Source of the DNA: Aminobacter sp. AP02
GTDB lineage: Bacteria; Pseudomonadota; Alphaproteobacteria; Rhizobiales; Rhizobiaceae
Direction: 5' to 3'
NCBI RefSeq assembly: GCF_003148805.1
Contig: NZ_QGGX01000007.1
Coordinates: forward strand, 220,618 to 284,617
DNA: 64,000 nt
Part shown: positions 38,422-45,423 of the stretch, piece by piece
Numbering within the stretch: position 1 is the stretch's first letter
Layout of the letters: each line of letters starts with the position of its first letter
The notes under the pieces: generated by a model
What the model was told of the DNA's origin: nothing
The model's database searches: none
The model's input: the letters and a program-made list of their open reading frames with translations, nothing else
Translations under genes and position numbers: made by a program

Positions 38422-39372
38422 CTATTCCCCTGCCTTGATTGCCACATCGACGATCTGCCCCGGCTGCAACACCGAGTTGGCTTCCTCCGGACGTGCCTCG
38501 ACGAGATAGACCAGCTTCTGGCGGGTCTCGAGCGAGTAGATGACCGGCGGGGTAAACTCGGGATCGGGCGAGACGTAACTGATCTTGGCCGTCAGCCCGT
38601 CAGGACAACCGTCGCAGCGCACAGCAAGTCGGGTGCCGATGCTGAGCTTGGAGAAGTCGGTCTCGGGAATATAGACCACCAGCTTGACCGCACCGTCCGG
38701 CAGCATTTCGAGCACCGGCGCAGAAGGACCGGCAAGGTCGCCGGGATTTCGGATGACGTCGGTGACACGGCCGGGTGCGGGTGCCGCAAGGGTGCGTTGC
38801 GACAGGCGCCATTGGGCCTGGCTCAGCTGCTGCTCGGCCACTTTCACTGCGTTTTCCGCGGCATTGATCGTCTCGACGCGGGCCGGCAGGCGGCCGACCG
38901 CCAGATTGGCCGTCGCCTGTCCGACTGCGGCCTGGGCAACCTCGAGCTGCGTGGTCGCGTCATCGAGCTGGGCCTGGGTCGCGACGCCGCGCTTGGTCAG
39001 GTCCTGGGTGCGGGTCAAGGTGCGCTGCGCTTCGTCGACCTGTGCCTGTGCCGAGCGCAATGTCGCTTCGAGGACCGCGATTTCTTCGGGCCGCTTGCCG
39101 ATCTGGAGGTCTGCGAGCAGGGCCTTCGCCTGGGCGAGGGCGGCCTCCGCCTGCGCGACGGCAATGTTGGCGTCGGCCGTTTCCATCAGCGCCACGGGCT
39201 TGCCTGCTTCGACACGGTCGCCACGCCTGACGGCGATCGAATTCACCTGGGTGACCTCTATGGGCGCAAGCAGGACAAAATCGCCCTCGACATAGCCCAC
39301 AGCGAGCGGTGCCGGCCCGGCGCACGCCGAAAACAGCGAAGCCGCGAAGGGGATCGAACACAGAATGCTCAT
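38422..39372 (-). CDS. HlyD-type membrane fusion lipoprotein (YbhG-like)
   Basis: A periplasmic adaptor of 316 residues. The N-terminus MSILCSIPFAASLFSACAG has a lipobox (LFSAC), so it is probably a lipoprotein. The biotinyl-lipoyl-like half motifs are GDFVLLAPIEVTQVNSIAVRRGDRVEAGKPVALMET and RTLAAPAPGRVTDVIRNPGDLAG, flanking a long coiled-coil hairpin (about 70-190) rich in Ala, Glu and Gln. It links the ABC exporter to an outer-membrane channel. The start overlaps the TetR stop (ATGA). Confidence 0.92.
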   Translation of the reverse strand: MSILCSIPFAASLFSACAGPAPLAVGYVEGDFVLLAPIEVTQVNSIAVRRGDRVEAGKPVALMETADANIAVAQAEAALAQAKALLADLQIGKRPEEIAVLEATLRSAQAQVDEAQRTLTRTQDLTKRGVATQAQLDDATTQLEVAQAAVGQATANLAVGRLPARVETINAAENAVKVAEQQLSQAQWRLSQRTLAAPAPGRVTDVIRNPGDLAGPSAPVLEMLPDGAVKLVVYIPETDFSKLSIGTRLAVRCDGCPDGLTAKISYVSPDPEFTPPVIYSLETRQKLVYLVEARPEEANSVLQPGQIVDVAIKAGE

Positions 39373-40058
39373 GGCTTTGCTGCCTTCCGCGCGGCGATGA
39401 TTGCCGTGATGTTTTCCTTTGCGATGCCGATGATCTTGCTGGCCTCGACTGGTCCGATATCCGCCCAGCCCATGCGGCGCAGGACGGCGGCGCGGGCGAT
39501 GCGGAAGTAGATCACCTGGCCGATGATCATGAACACGGTGATGCGGGCGCGCTCGCTCTCGGCCTCGTCGCCGGTGGCGGTCGCCCACAGCAGGCACAGC
39601 CTGCGGTGTACCGGCTCGAACACGCCGGTGTAGATGCGGTCGAGCGCGTCGGTGGGCTGCGACAGCTCGCGCAGCACGAATTGCACGATCTCGCCGGCCT
39701 CGGGGCGAGCGACGATGAACCTGACCATGCGTTCCACCGCCGCCTCGATCTGGGCTTCGGCTTCTTCAGGTGTGACGGGGTGCGGCCGCGCCGGTGCCAT
39801 ATTGCCTAGCGCCTGTCCGGCAATGGTCTGGATCGTTTCAATGATGTAGTCGGCGGCGGCGAGCCTAAGTCCCTCCTTGCTGCCGAAATGATAGGCGATC
39901 GAACCGATATTGGCGTTCGCTGCGCCGGCGATCTCGCGGGTCGAGGTGCCATCGAAGCCCTGGCGTCCAAAAAGCTTCAGCGCGGCGATGATCAGCCCCA
40001 TGCGGGTGGCGTCGGCGGCGGAAGCGTTTTGTGGGGTTCGCGTCTTGCTCATATGCAT
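39369..40058 (-). CDS. TetR regulator of the CecR (YbiH) type
   Basis: A 229-residue TetR repressor. The helix-turn-helix is LKLFGRQGFDGTSTREIAGAANANIGSIAYHFGSKEGLRLAAADYI. The C-terminal domain (VERMVRFIVARPEAGEIVQFVLRELSQPTDALDRIY) fits the CecR/DUF1956 type. In E. coli CecR controls ybhGFSR; here the same gene types (adaptor, ATPase, permease) follow in one overlapping operon. Two Met codons (40058, 40052) are possible. A perfect 22-bp palindrome lies immediately upstream. Confidence 0.92.
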   Translation of the reverse strand: MHMSKTRTPQNASAADATRMGLIIAALKLFGRQGFDGTSTREIAGAANANIGSIAYHFGSKEGLRLAAADYIIETIQTIAGQALGNMAPARPHPVTPEEAEAQIEAAVERMVRFIVARPEAGEIVQFVLRELSQPTDALDRIYTGVFEPVHRRLCLLWATATGDEAESERARITVFMIIGQVIYFRIARAAVLRRMGWADIGPVEASKIIGIAKENITAIIAARKAAKP

Positions 40059-40060
40059 AG

Positions 40061-40082
40061 TTTAATCAATCGATTGATTAAA
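40061..40082. promoter_or_regulatory. Operator of the CecR-like repressor (22-bp perfect palindrome)
   Basis: TTTAATCAATC followed by its exact reverse complement lies 2 bp upstream of the regulator's first ATG. An AT-rich site with ATCAATCGATTGAT fits the TetR/CecR operators I know of. It can also reach the divergent CYTH gene 49 bp away. Confidence 0.8.
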
Positions 40083-40130
40083 GTCAAGAACGATGTTGCC
40101 CTGCGCGCGGCGCTACGCTTTACTGGCTTC

Positions 40131-40604
40131 ATGGCAAAGGAAATCGAACGCAAGTTCCTGGTGACGGGACCGGAGTGGCGCAGCCTTGTCGAAGCCGAGA
40201 TTCGAATCCGGCAATTCTATCTGGCCTCCAACCACGGGCGTTCGGTCCGTTTGCGCATCTCGGATGGCAAGGCGGCGACGCTGACCCTCAAATTCGGTTC
40301 GAGGGGCCGCGAGCGCGACGAGTTCGAATACGCGGTGCCGCTGGCCGAGGCCGAGGAGATGCAGGATTTCGCCATCGGCCGTGTCATTGAGAAGACACGC
40401 CATCATGTTAGCCATCGTGGCCGTCTCTATGAGGTCGATGTCTTTGGCGGCGATTTGAGCGGGCTGATCATCGCGGAGCTCGAGACGCCAGAGGATGTTC
40501 CAGCCGCGGAGCTGCCGGCGTGGATTGGCCAGGAGGTCACTGGCGACCCGCGTTACTACAACGCGTCGCTTGCGCTCAGCGATGCCCCGGAAGCCGCTGC
40601 ATGA
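40131..40604 (+). CDS. CYTH domain protein (triphosphate-tunnel metalloenzyme)
   Basis: A 157-residue CYTH protein with the signature EIERKFLV at residues 4-11. Charged strands that line a triphosphate tunnel follow (QFYLASNHGRSVRLRISDGKAATLTLKFG, EFEYAVPLAEAEEM, RGRLYEVDVFGGDLSGLIIAELE). The likely activity is inorganic triphosphatase or nucleoside-triphosphate hydrolysis. The stop overlaps the start of a CHAD gene (ATGA). Confidence 0.94.
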   Translation: MAKEIERKFLVTGPEWRSLVEAEIRIRQFYLASNHGRSVRLRISDGKAATLTLKFGSRGRERDEFEYAVPLAEAEEMQDFAIGRVIEKTRHHVSHRGRLYEVDVFGGDLSGLIIAELETPEDVPAAELPAWIGQEVTGDPRYYNASLALSDAPEAAA

Positions 40605-41527
40605 GCTTTCGCATCGATCCGCGGCTGCCGCTCACCCAAGAGGTTCGCCGCATCGCCGGCGATGAGATCGACAAGATAGTCACGCATCTTGATACCGCCC
40701 GCGACAATCCGGAAAAGGCGCTGCACAGCGCCCGCAAGCGCATCAAGGCGCTGCGGGCGCTGTTGCACCTTGTGCGCCCGGGCGACGAGGCCTTCTGCCG
40801 CGCCGAGAATGATCGCTATCGCGCCATCTCCAGGTCGATTTCCGGTCCGCGCCAGGCAACGGCATTGATCGAGACGATCGACCGGCTGATCGCAGGTTTC
40901 CAAGAAGAGGCGGAACCCGCAGGCCTTGCCGGCATCCGCGCGATGCTGGTGCGCCACCGCACCGAAAGGGCCTATGGCGAGACAGGGCTTGGTGCTGTGC
41001 TCGACAGCGCGGTTGCCGAGTGCCAGGCTGGCCGAGCGGCGATCCAGGCGCTTTCACTTCCCGATTTGCCTGAAAATGCCGCCGATGTGCTCGCCGATGG
41101 CGCGCTTGCCACGCTGCGGCGCGCACGCAAGGCGCTGGGCCACGCGCGCGAACGCGGCGAACCCGACGATTTTCACGACCTGCGCAAGGCGGCGAAAACG
41201 CATGCCGATCACCTCTCCTTGCTGCGCAAGCTGTGGCCATCGCCGGTCAAGCCTCTGCGTGAGCGCGTCGAGGCCCTTGGCGAAAGTCTGGGCGAACTGC
41301 ACGACATCTTCGTCATGCGCGCCCTGGTCGAGGCACGCGAAGCGCCGTTCGATAGTGCGGAGCCGAAGCATCTGCTGCGGCTGCTCAAGCGCTCGGAAAG
41401 GACTTTGCGCAAGCTGTGTCTCGCTGATGCCGCCGAACTGTTCGACGACAAGCCCAGGCGCACGGTGCGCAAGCTGGCCAGCAAGTGTCGCGACGATCTC
41501 ATCATGGTCGAAGCCGAAGTAGATTGA
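40601..41527 (+). CDS. CHAD domain protein
   Basis: A 308-residue all-helical protein with conserved histidines and basic residues of the CHAD family: LHSARKRIKALRALLHLVRPG near the N-terminus, and the repeat FHDLRKAAKTHADHLSLLRKLWP with GESLGELHDIFVMR. CHAD domains bind polyphosphate. E. coli YgiF fuses CYTH and CHAD in one chain; here they are separate but overlapping genes (ATGA), so the two proteins likely act together. Confidence 0.93.
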   Translation: MSFRIDPRLPLTQEVRRIAGDEIDKIVTHLDTARDNPEKALHSARKRIKALRALLHLVRPGDEAFCRAENDRYRAISRSISGPRQATALIETIDRLIAGFQEEAEPAGLAGIRAMLVRHRTERAYGETGLGAVLDSAVAECQAGRAAIQALSLPDLPENAADVLADGALATLRRARKALGHARERGEPDDFHDLRKAAKTHADHLSLLRKLWPSPVKPLRERVEALGESLGELHDIFVMRALVEAREAPFDSAEPKHLLRLLKRSERTLRKLCLADAAELFDDKPRRTVRKLASKCRDDLIMVEAEVD

Positions 41528-41579
41528 CGTCGGGTCTGGCTGGCTTCTTCTGTCGGCACCATGTTACTTGCTCGGTGTC

Positions 41580-42395
41580 ATGACCGAGAAGACCGATACA
41601 CTGCTCGACCGCATAGGCCGCTGGCTTGCTTCACGCCTGCAGGTGGCATCGTCCGGCTACGAGCCCTACACGCCCTCCGATCCCGAAACGCTTCGCCGCA
41701 CGCTCGAACCGGGCGACATCCTGCTGATCGAGGGCAACCAGCGCATTTCGGCCGTCATCAAGTACCTGACCCAGTCGACCTGGTCGCATTCGGCGCTTTA
41801 TGTCGGCGACGTGCTGCCCGAACCGGCCGACGGTTCCGAGCGGCCGCGCCTCATCGAGGTCAATCTCGGCGAAGGCTGCGTCGCCGTGCCCTTGTCCAAG
41901 TACCGCACCTACAACACCCGCATTTGCCGCGCCAACGGCCTGTCGCCGGAGGATCGCGAGCATGTCGTTCGCTTTATGGTCAAAAGGCTTGGGCTGAAAT
42001 ACGATCTCAAGAACATCTTCGACATGCTGCGCTACTTCATGCCGAGGCCGCCGGTACCGGTGCGCTGGCGCCGCCGCATGATCGCCTTCGGCTCGGGCGA
42101 CCCGACCCGCGCCATCTGCTCGACGATGATCGCCGAGGCTTATGGCGAGATCCGCTACCCGATCCTGCCCGAGATCACCCGGGCGCCGGGCCGCGCCTCG
42201 GCCCAGTCCAACTACATGCGCCGCGAGATCCTGCATATTCGCCACCATTCGCTCTACACGCCACGCGACTTCGACCTGTCGCCCTATTTCCGCATCGTCA
42301 AGCCGACGCTGGAATATGGCTTCGACTACAAGCAGGTCAGTTGGGGCGATCAGGAGCACTCGGGCGAAAGCCGGCCTATGTCACCTCAGCCTTGA
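41580..42395 (+). CDS. Permuted NlpC/P60 (YiiX/YaeF-like) cysteine peptidase family protein
   Basis: A 271-residue protein with the circularly permuted papain-like fold. The first block, LEPGDILLIEGNQRISAVIKYLTQSTWSHSALYVGD, contributes the catalytic-type His (WSHS). The second block, TRAICSTMIAEAYGEIRYPI, contributes the Cys. No signal peptide is seen. Family members are suggested to cleave or transfer amide or lipid bonds; the substrate is unknown. I start at 41580 with no strong ribosome site. Its last 20 bp overlap the 3' end of the convergent SulP gene. Confidence 0.85.
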   Translation: MTEKTDTLLDRIGRWLASRLQVASSGYEPYTPSDPETLRRTLEPGDILLIEGNQRISAVIKYLTQSTWSHSALYVGDVLPEPADGSERPRLIEVNLGEGCVAVPLSKYRTYNTRICRANGLSPEDREHVVRFMVKRLGLKYDLKNIFDMLRYFMPRPPVPVRWRRRMIAFGSGDPTRAICSTMIAEAYGEIRYPILPEITRAPGRASAQSNYMRREILHIRHHSLYTPRDFDLSPYFRIVKPTLEYGFDYKQVSWGDQEHSGESRPMSPQP

Positions 42396-44088
42396 GCAGG
42401 TCTAGAGCGTCCTGCACGGTCGCCGCGTAGCTAACGGCGGGCTGCTTGACGCCGTGGGTGATCAGCATCCGGCGTGTCTGTGGCGACGCCCCCGTGATGA
42501 AGAAACGAACGCCTGCCTGGTGCGCCTTGCGTGCGGCGCCCTCCAGAACGTTCGCCGCCGTCGAATCGAGAAACGGAACACCCGAGCAGTCGAGGATGAA
42601 GTTCTTGCGCTGGTCGGCGATGCGGTCGAGCACGGCTCCCACCGTCGACGCTGCGCCAAAGAAGAACGCACCCGAGATCCGGTAGATGACGGTGTCAGCG
42701 TCCCCCGCGTCGCTTGCCTCATAGGCGTGGCGGCTGCCATTGGTCGTGTCCGCGACATCTTCCTGCACCAGCGGCTGGTCGCTCTCCACCGCGATGCTTC
42801 TTGCCATGCGGTCGATGAACAGCACCGAACCGAGCGCGAAGCCGACGACGATGCCTTCGGTCAGGTCGCGGAACACCACCAGCAGGAACGTCACCATAAG
42901 TACCAGCGAGTCGCCCCAAGACGAGCGTATCAGCGTGGCGAAGGCCTGCTTCTCGACCATGTTCCATGCCACCACGGCGAGCACTCCGGCAAGGGCGGCA
43001 AGCGGAATATAGCTCGCCAGAGGTGCCGCGATCAGCATGAAGGCGAGCAGGAAAAGGGCGTGCAGCATGCCGGCCACCGGCCCGTGTGCGCCTGCCCGCA
43101 CGTTGGTCGCGGTGCGTGCGATGGTGCCTGTCACGCAGATGCCGCCAAACAGCCCCGAGCCGATGTTGGCGAGGCCCTGCGCCACCAGTTCGCAGTTCGA
43201 GCGGTGGCGGCGGCCGGTCATGCCGTCGGCAACCACTGCCGACAGCAGCGACTCGATGGCGCCCAGCAACGCGAAGGCCACCGCATCCGGCAGCACTGAT
43301 ATCGCCTTGTCGACGCTGAAGGCGGGCAGGGCAGGCAATGGCAGGCTGCGCGGAATGCCGCCGAAGCGCGTGCCGATGGTTTCCACCTGCAGCGCCAGCA
43401 AGGCGACGGCGACTGAGCCTATTCCGACCGCGATCAGCATGCCCGGCCAGCTTGGGCGTAAGCGCTTGAGCGCAACGATCGTGCCGATGGTCAGCACCGC
43501 GACCGCCACGGCCGACACGTTGACCGTGCCGGCTGCCTGCGCCAGCGCTGTCAGCTTCGGCACCAGTGCTCCCGGCTCCTTACCAGCCAGCGTCAGCCCA
43601 AACATTTCGCTGAGCTGGCTGGCGAAGATGATGACGGCGATACCGGTAGTGAACCCAACCGTCACCGGATAGGGGATGAACTTGATGTAGGTGCCGAGCC
43701 GGAGATAGCCGATCGCCATCAGGATCAGGCCCGACATGACAGTGGCGAGGACCAGACCGTCGACGCCTTCGCGCGCCACGGTCGCGGCCACCAGGACGAT
43801 GAAGGCGCCTGCCGGTCCGCCGATCTGGAAACGGCTGCCGCCAAGCGCCGAAACGAGGAAGCCGCCAACGATCGCCGTGAACAGGCCCTTATCGGGTGAA
43901 ACGCCCGAGACAATGGCGATCGCCATGGACAAGGGCAGTGCGACGATCGCCACCGTCAGCCCGGCAACCGCGTCGGCCCGAAGCTGGGCAGGACCATAGC
44001 CTTCGCGCAGAACCGTCACCAGCTTGGGCGTGAACAGCTCGGCGAATGTAGGCTTCTTGTGTCGGGCCAAGTCAGGGTTTGCGTCCAT
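42376..44088 (-). CDS. SulP family anion transporter with STAS domain
   Basis: A 570-residue inner-membrane transporter. The N-terminal 400 residues have about 12 helices, with the SulP signature ALPLSMAIAIVSGVSPDKGLFTAIVGGF and GRRHRSNCELVAQGLANIGSGLFGGICVTGTIARTATNVRAGA. The C-terminal STAS domain contains NFILDCSGVPFLDSTAANVLEG with the Ser typical of the anti-sigma-antagonist fold. The substrate could be sulfate, bicarbonate or another anion. The start is 44088; an upstream Met is less likely. Confidence 0.93.
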   Translation of the reverse strand: MDANPDLARHKKPTFAELFTPKLVTVLREGYGPAQLRADAVAGLTVAIVALPLSMAIAIVSGVSPDKGLFTAIVGGFLVSALGGSRFQIGGPAGAFIVLVAATVAREGVDGLVLATVMSGLILMAIGYLRLGTYIKFIPYPVTVGFTTGIAVIIFASQLSEMFGLTLAGKEPGALVPKLTALAQAAGTVNVSAVAVAVLTIGTIVALKRLRPSWPGMLIAVGIGSVAVALLALQVETIGTRFGGIPRSLPLPALPAFSVDKAISVLPDAVAFALLGAIESLLSAVVADGMTGRRHRSNCELVAQGLANIGSGLFGGICVTGTIARTATNVRAGAHGPVAGMLHALFLLAFMLIAAPLASYIPLAALAGVLAVVAWNMVEKQAFATLIRSSWGDSLVLMVTFLLVVFRDLTEGIVVGFALGSVLFIDRMARSIAVESDQPLVQEDVADTTNGSRHAYEASDAGDADTVIYRISGAFFFGAASTVGAVLDRIADQRKNFILDCSGVPFLDSTAANVLEGAARKAHQAGVRFFITGASPQTRRMLITHGVKQPAVSYAATVQDALDLLKAEVT

Positions 44089-44166
44089 GATCCATTCCGC
44101 GGCATGCGACGGGATCGTCGGCAACAACTGTCGGCGGTCGCCGTCACGACTATCTCTCGCGGACCG

Positions 44167-44418
44167 TCAGGCTCGAGCCACGGTCTTCTTCAGGCGCACG
44201 CCCCGACCGCCGGTCTCGTTTTCGCCGATCAGTTCTACCCCAGCATTTTCGATCGCCTGGATGACCTTGGTCAGCGTATCGACCACGCCGCGCACAACGC
44301 CTTCGCTCGCTTCCATGCGCTGGATGGTCGGCACAGAAACCCCGGCCATTTCAGCCAGCGTCTTCTGGTCGATGCCTGCCAGCGCTCGTGCGGCGCGCAT
44401 CTGTGCGGCTGTGATCAC
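44167..44418 (-). CDS. XRE-type DNA-binding regulator
   Basis: An 83-residue Cro/C1-like protein, almost entirely one helix-turn-helix: MITAAQMRAARALAGIDQKTLAEMAGVSVPTIQRMEASEGVVRG. The GTG at 44418 is chosen because AGGAAC lies 8 bp before it and the family normally starts MITAAQ. An ATG at 44463 lies inside the palindrome described next, so starting there would put the operator within the coding sequence. It has the look of a stand-alone repressor; no toxin gene accompanies it. Confidence 0.86.
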   Translation of the reverse strand: MITAAQMRAARALAGIDQKTLAEMAGVSVPTIQRMEASEGVVRGVVDTLTKVIQAIENAGVELIGENETGGRGVRLKKTVARA

Positions 44419-44446
44419 CTGGAATGTTCCTGTCTTCGTCCGCAGA

Positions 44447-44467
44447 ATGAATGTATCATACATTCAT
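44447..44467 (-). promoter_or_regulatory. Operator of the XRE regulator
   Basis: ATGAATGTA-TCA-TACATTCAT is a perfect 9-bp inverted repeat with a 3-bp centre, 29 bp upstream of the chosen start. This is typical of a Cro-like autoregulatory site. Confidence 0.72.
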
Positions 44468-44496
44468 GGTAATGTTTCAAGCATGAATACAGATGG

Positions 44497-45192
44497 CTAG
44501 CGCATGTCCATGTCGGCGCCTTGGTCCTTCAGCAGGACGCGGCTGACCAGCCAGCACAGGGTTGCCCAGGCAAAGCCGGCGCACCAGCCGGCGAGCACGT
44601 CGGATGGCCAGTGCACGCCGAGATAGACCCGGCTGATGCCGACCATCAGCGTGGTCAGAATGGCAATGGCGAAGACGAAGATCGTCGTTGCGCGCCCCGG
44701 CAGGAATCGCGCGAGCAACGCGCCCAGCGTCAGGTAGGTCACCGCCGACAGCATCGCGTGCCCGCTTGGAAAGCTCATCGTGTAGACCTGCGCCAGATGC
44801 GGCACCAGGTCGGGCCGCGGACGGTCGATGCCGAGTTTCAACAGGCTCGACAGGACCTGGCCGCCGGCCACCGAGGCGAACACGAACAGCGCCGGGCCCC
44901 AGCGCCTGGTCATGCAGAGATAGATGATGGTGATGGCGGTGATGTAGATCAGCACCGAGGCGCTGCCGAGCGCGGTGATGTCGCGCATCGCCTCTTCCAT
45001 CCACAGCGGGCCGATCGGATCGGCCGTGTTGCCGGCCTCGCGGAAGAACAGCAATATGTCGGTGTCGAAGGCATGCGGGGCGGCATCGCGGGCGATTTCG
45101 GAAAGCTCGACGAAGCCCCACAGGCCGCCGGCGATGATGATGCCCGCCGCCAGCAGCGAAAATTCGATTCTATTCCACAAGCTCTGATGCAT
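44497..45192 (-). CDS. PAP2 family phosphatase
   Basis: A 231-residue inner-membrane lipid phosphatase with about six helices. The three catalytic motifs are intact: KLGIDRPRP (KX6RP), YTMSFPSGHAML (PSGH), and SRVYLGVHWPSDVLAGW (SRX5HX3D). It probably acts on undecaprenyl pyrophosphate or phosphatidic acid. It is divergent from phoX, with a PHO box in the shared intergenic region, so it may respond to phosphate. Confidence 0.92.
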   Translation of the reverse strand: MHQSLWNRIEFSLLAAGIIIAGGLWGFVELSEIARDAAPHAFDTDILLFFREAGNTADPIGPLWMEEAMRDITALGSASVLIYITAITIIYLCMTRRWGPALFVFASVAGGQVLSSLLKLGIDRPRPDLVPHLAQVYTMSFPSGHAMLSAVTYLTLGALLARFLPGRATTIFVFAIAILTTLMVGISRVYLGVHWPSDVLAGWCAGFAWATLCWLVSRVLLKDQGADMDMR

Positions 45193-45346
45193 CGTCCTGC
45201 CGTTCTGTTCCGCTCTCGGGATGGCCGCTTCCGGGCCAATGCGCAACAAGTGGGGACGCCTTTCCCAAAGAAAAGGCGTGCAATCAACAGGTCGCAGCGC
45301 ATGAGGGCCAATCACACTTTCTAGCGAGGGCTGATTTCCGGCGAGA

Positions 45347-45364
45347 CTGTCATGCTACTGTTAT
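45347..45364 (+). promoter_or_regulatory. PHO box upstream of phoX
   Basis: CTGTCAT-GCTA-CTGTTAT has two 7-bp direct repeats spaced by 4 bp, matching the PhoB box CTGTCAT-N4-CTGTCAT at 13 of 14 positions. It is 60 bp before the phoX start and 155 bp before the divergent PAP2 gene. Confidence 0.85.
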
Positions 45365-45423
45365 CTCGTCCGATTAGCGGTCTCGGCGAACCCCAAGCCG
45401 AACACCAGCCAGAGGTCGAGACG

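Noticed and set aside
44167..44463. Toxin-antitoxin module around the XRE regulator
   Set aside because: Flanking genes are a SulP transporter and a PAP2 phosphatase; no RelE- or HipA-like partner exists.
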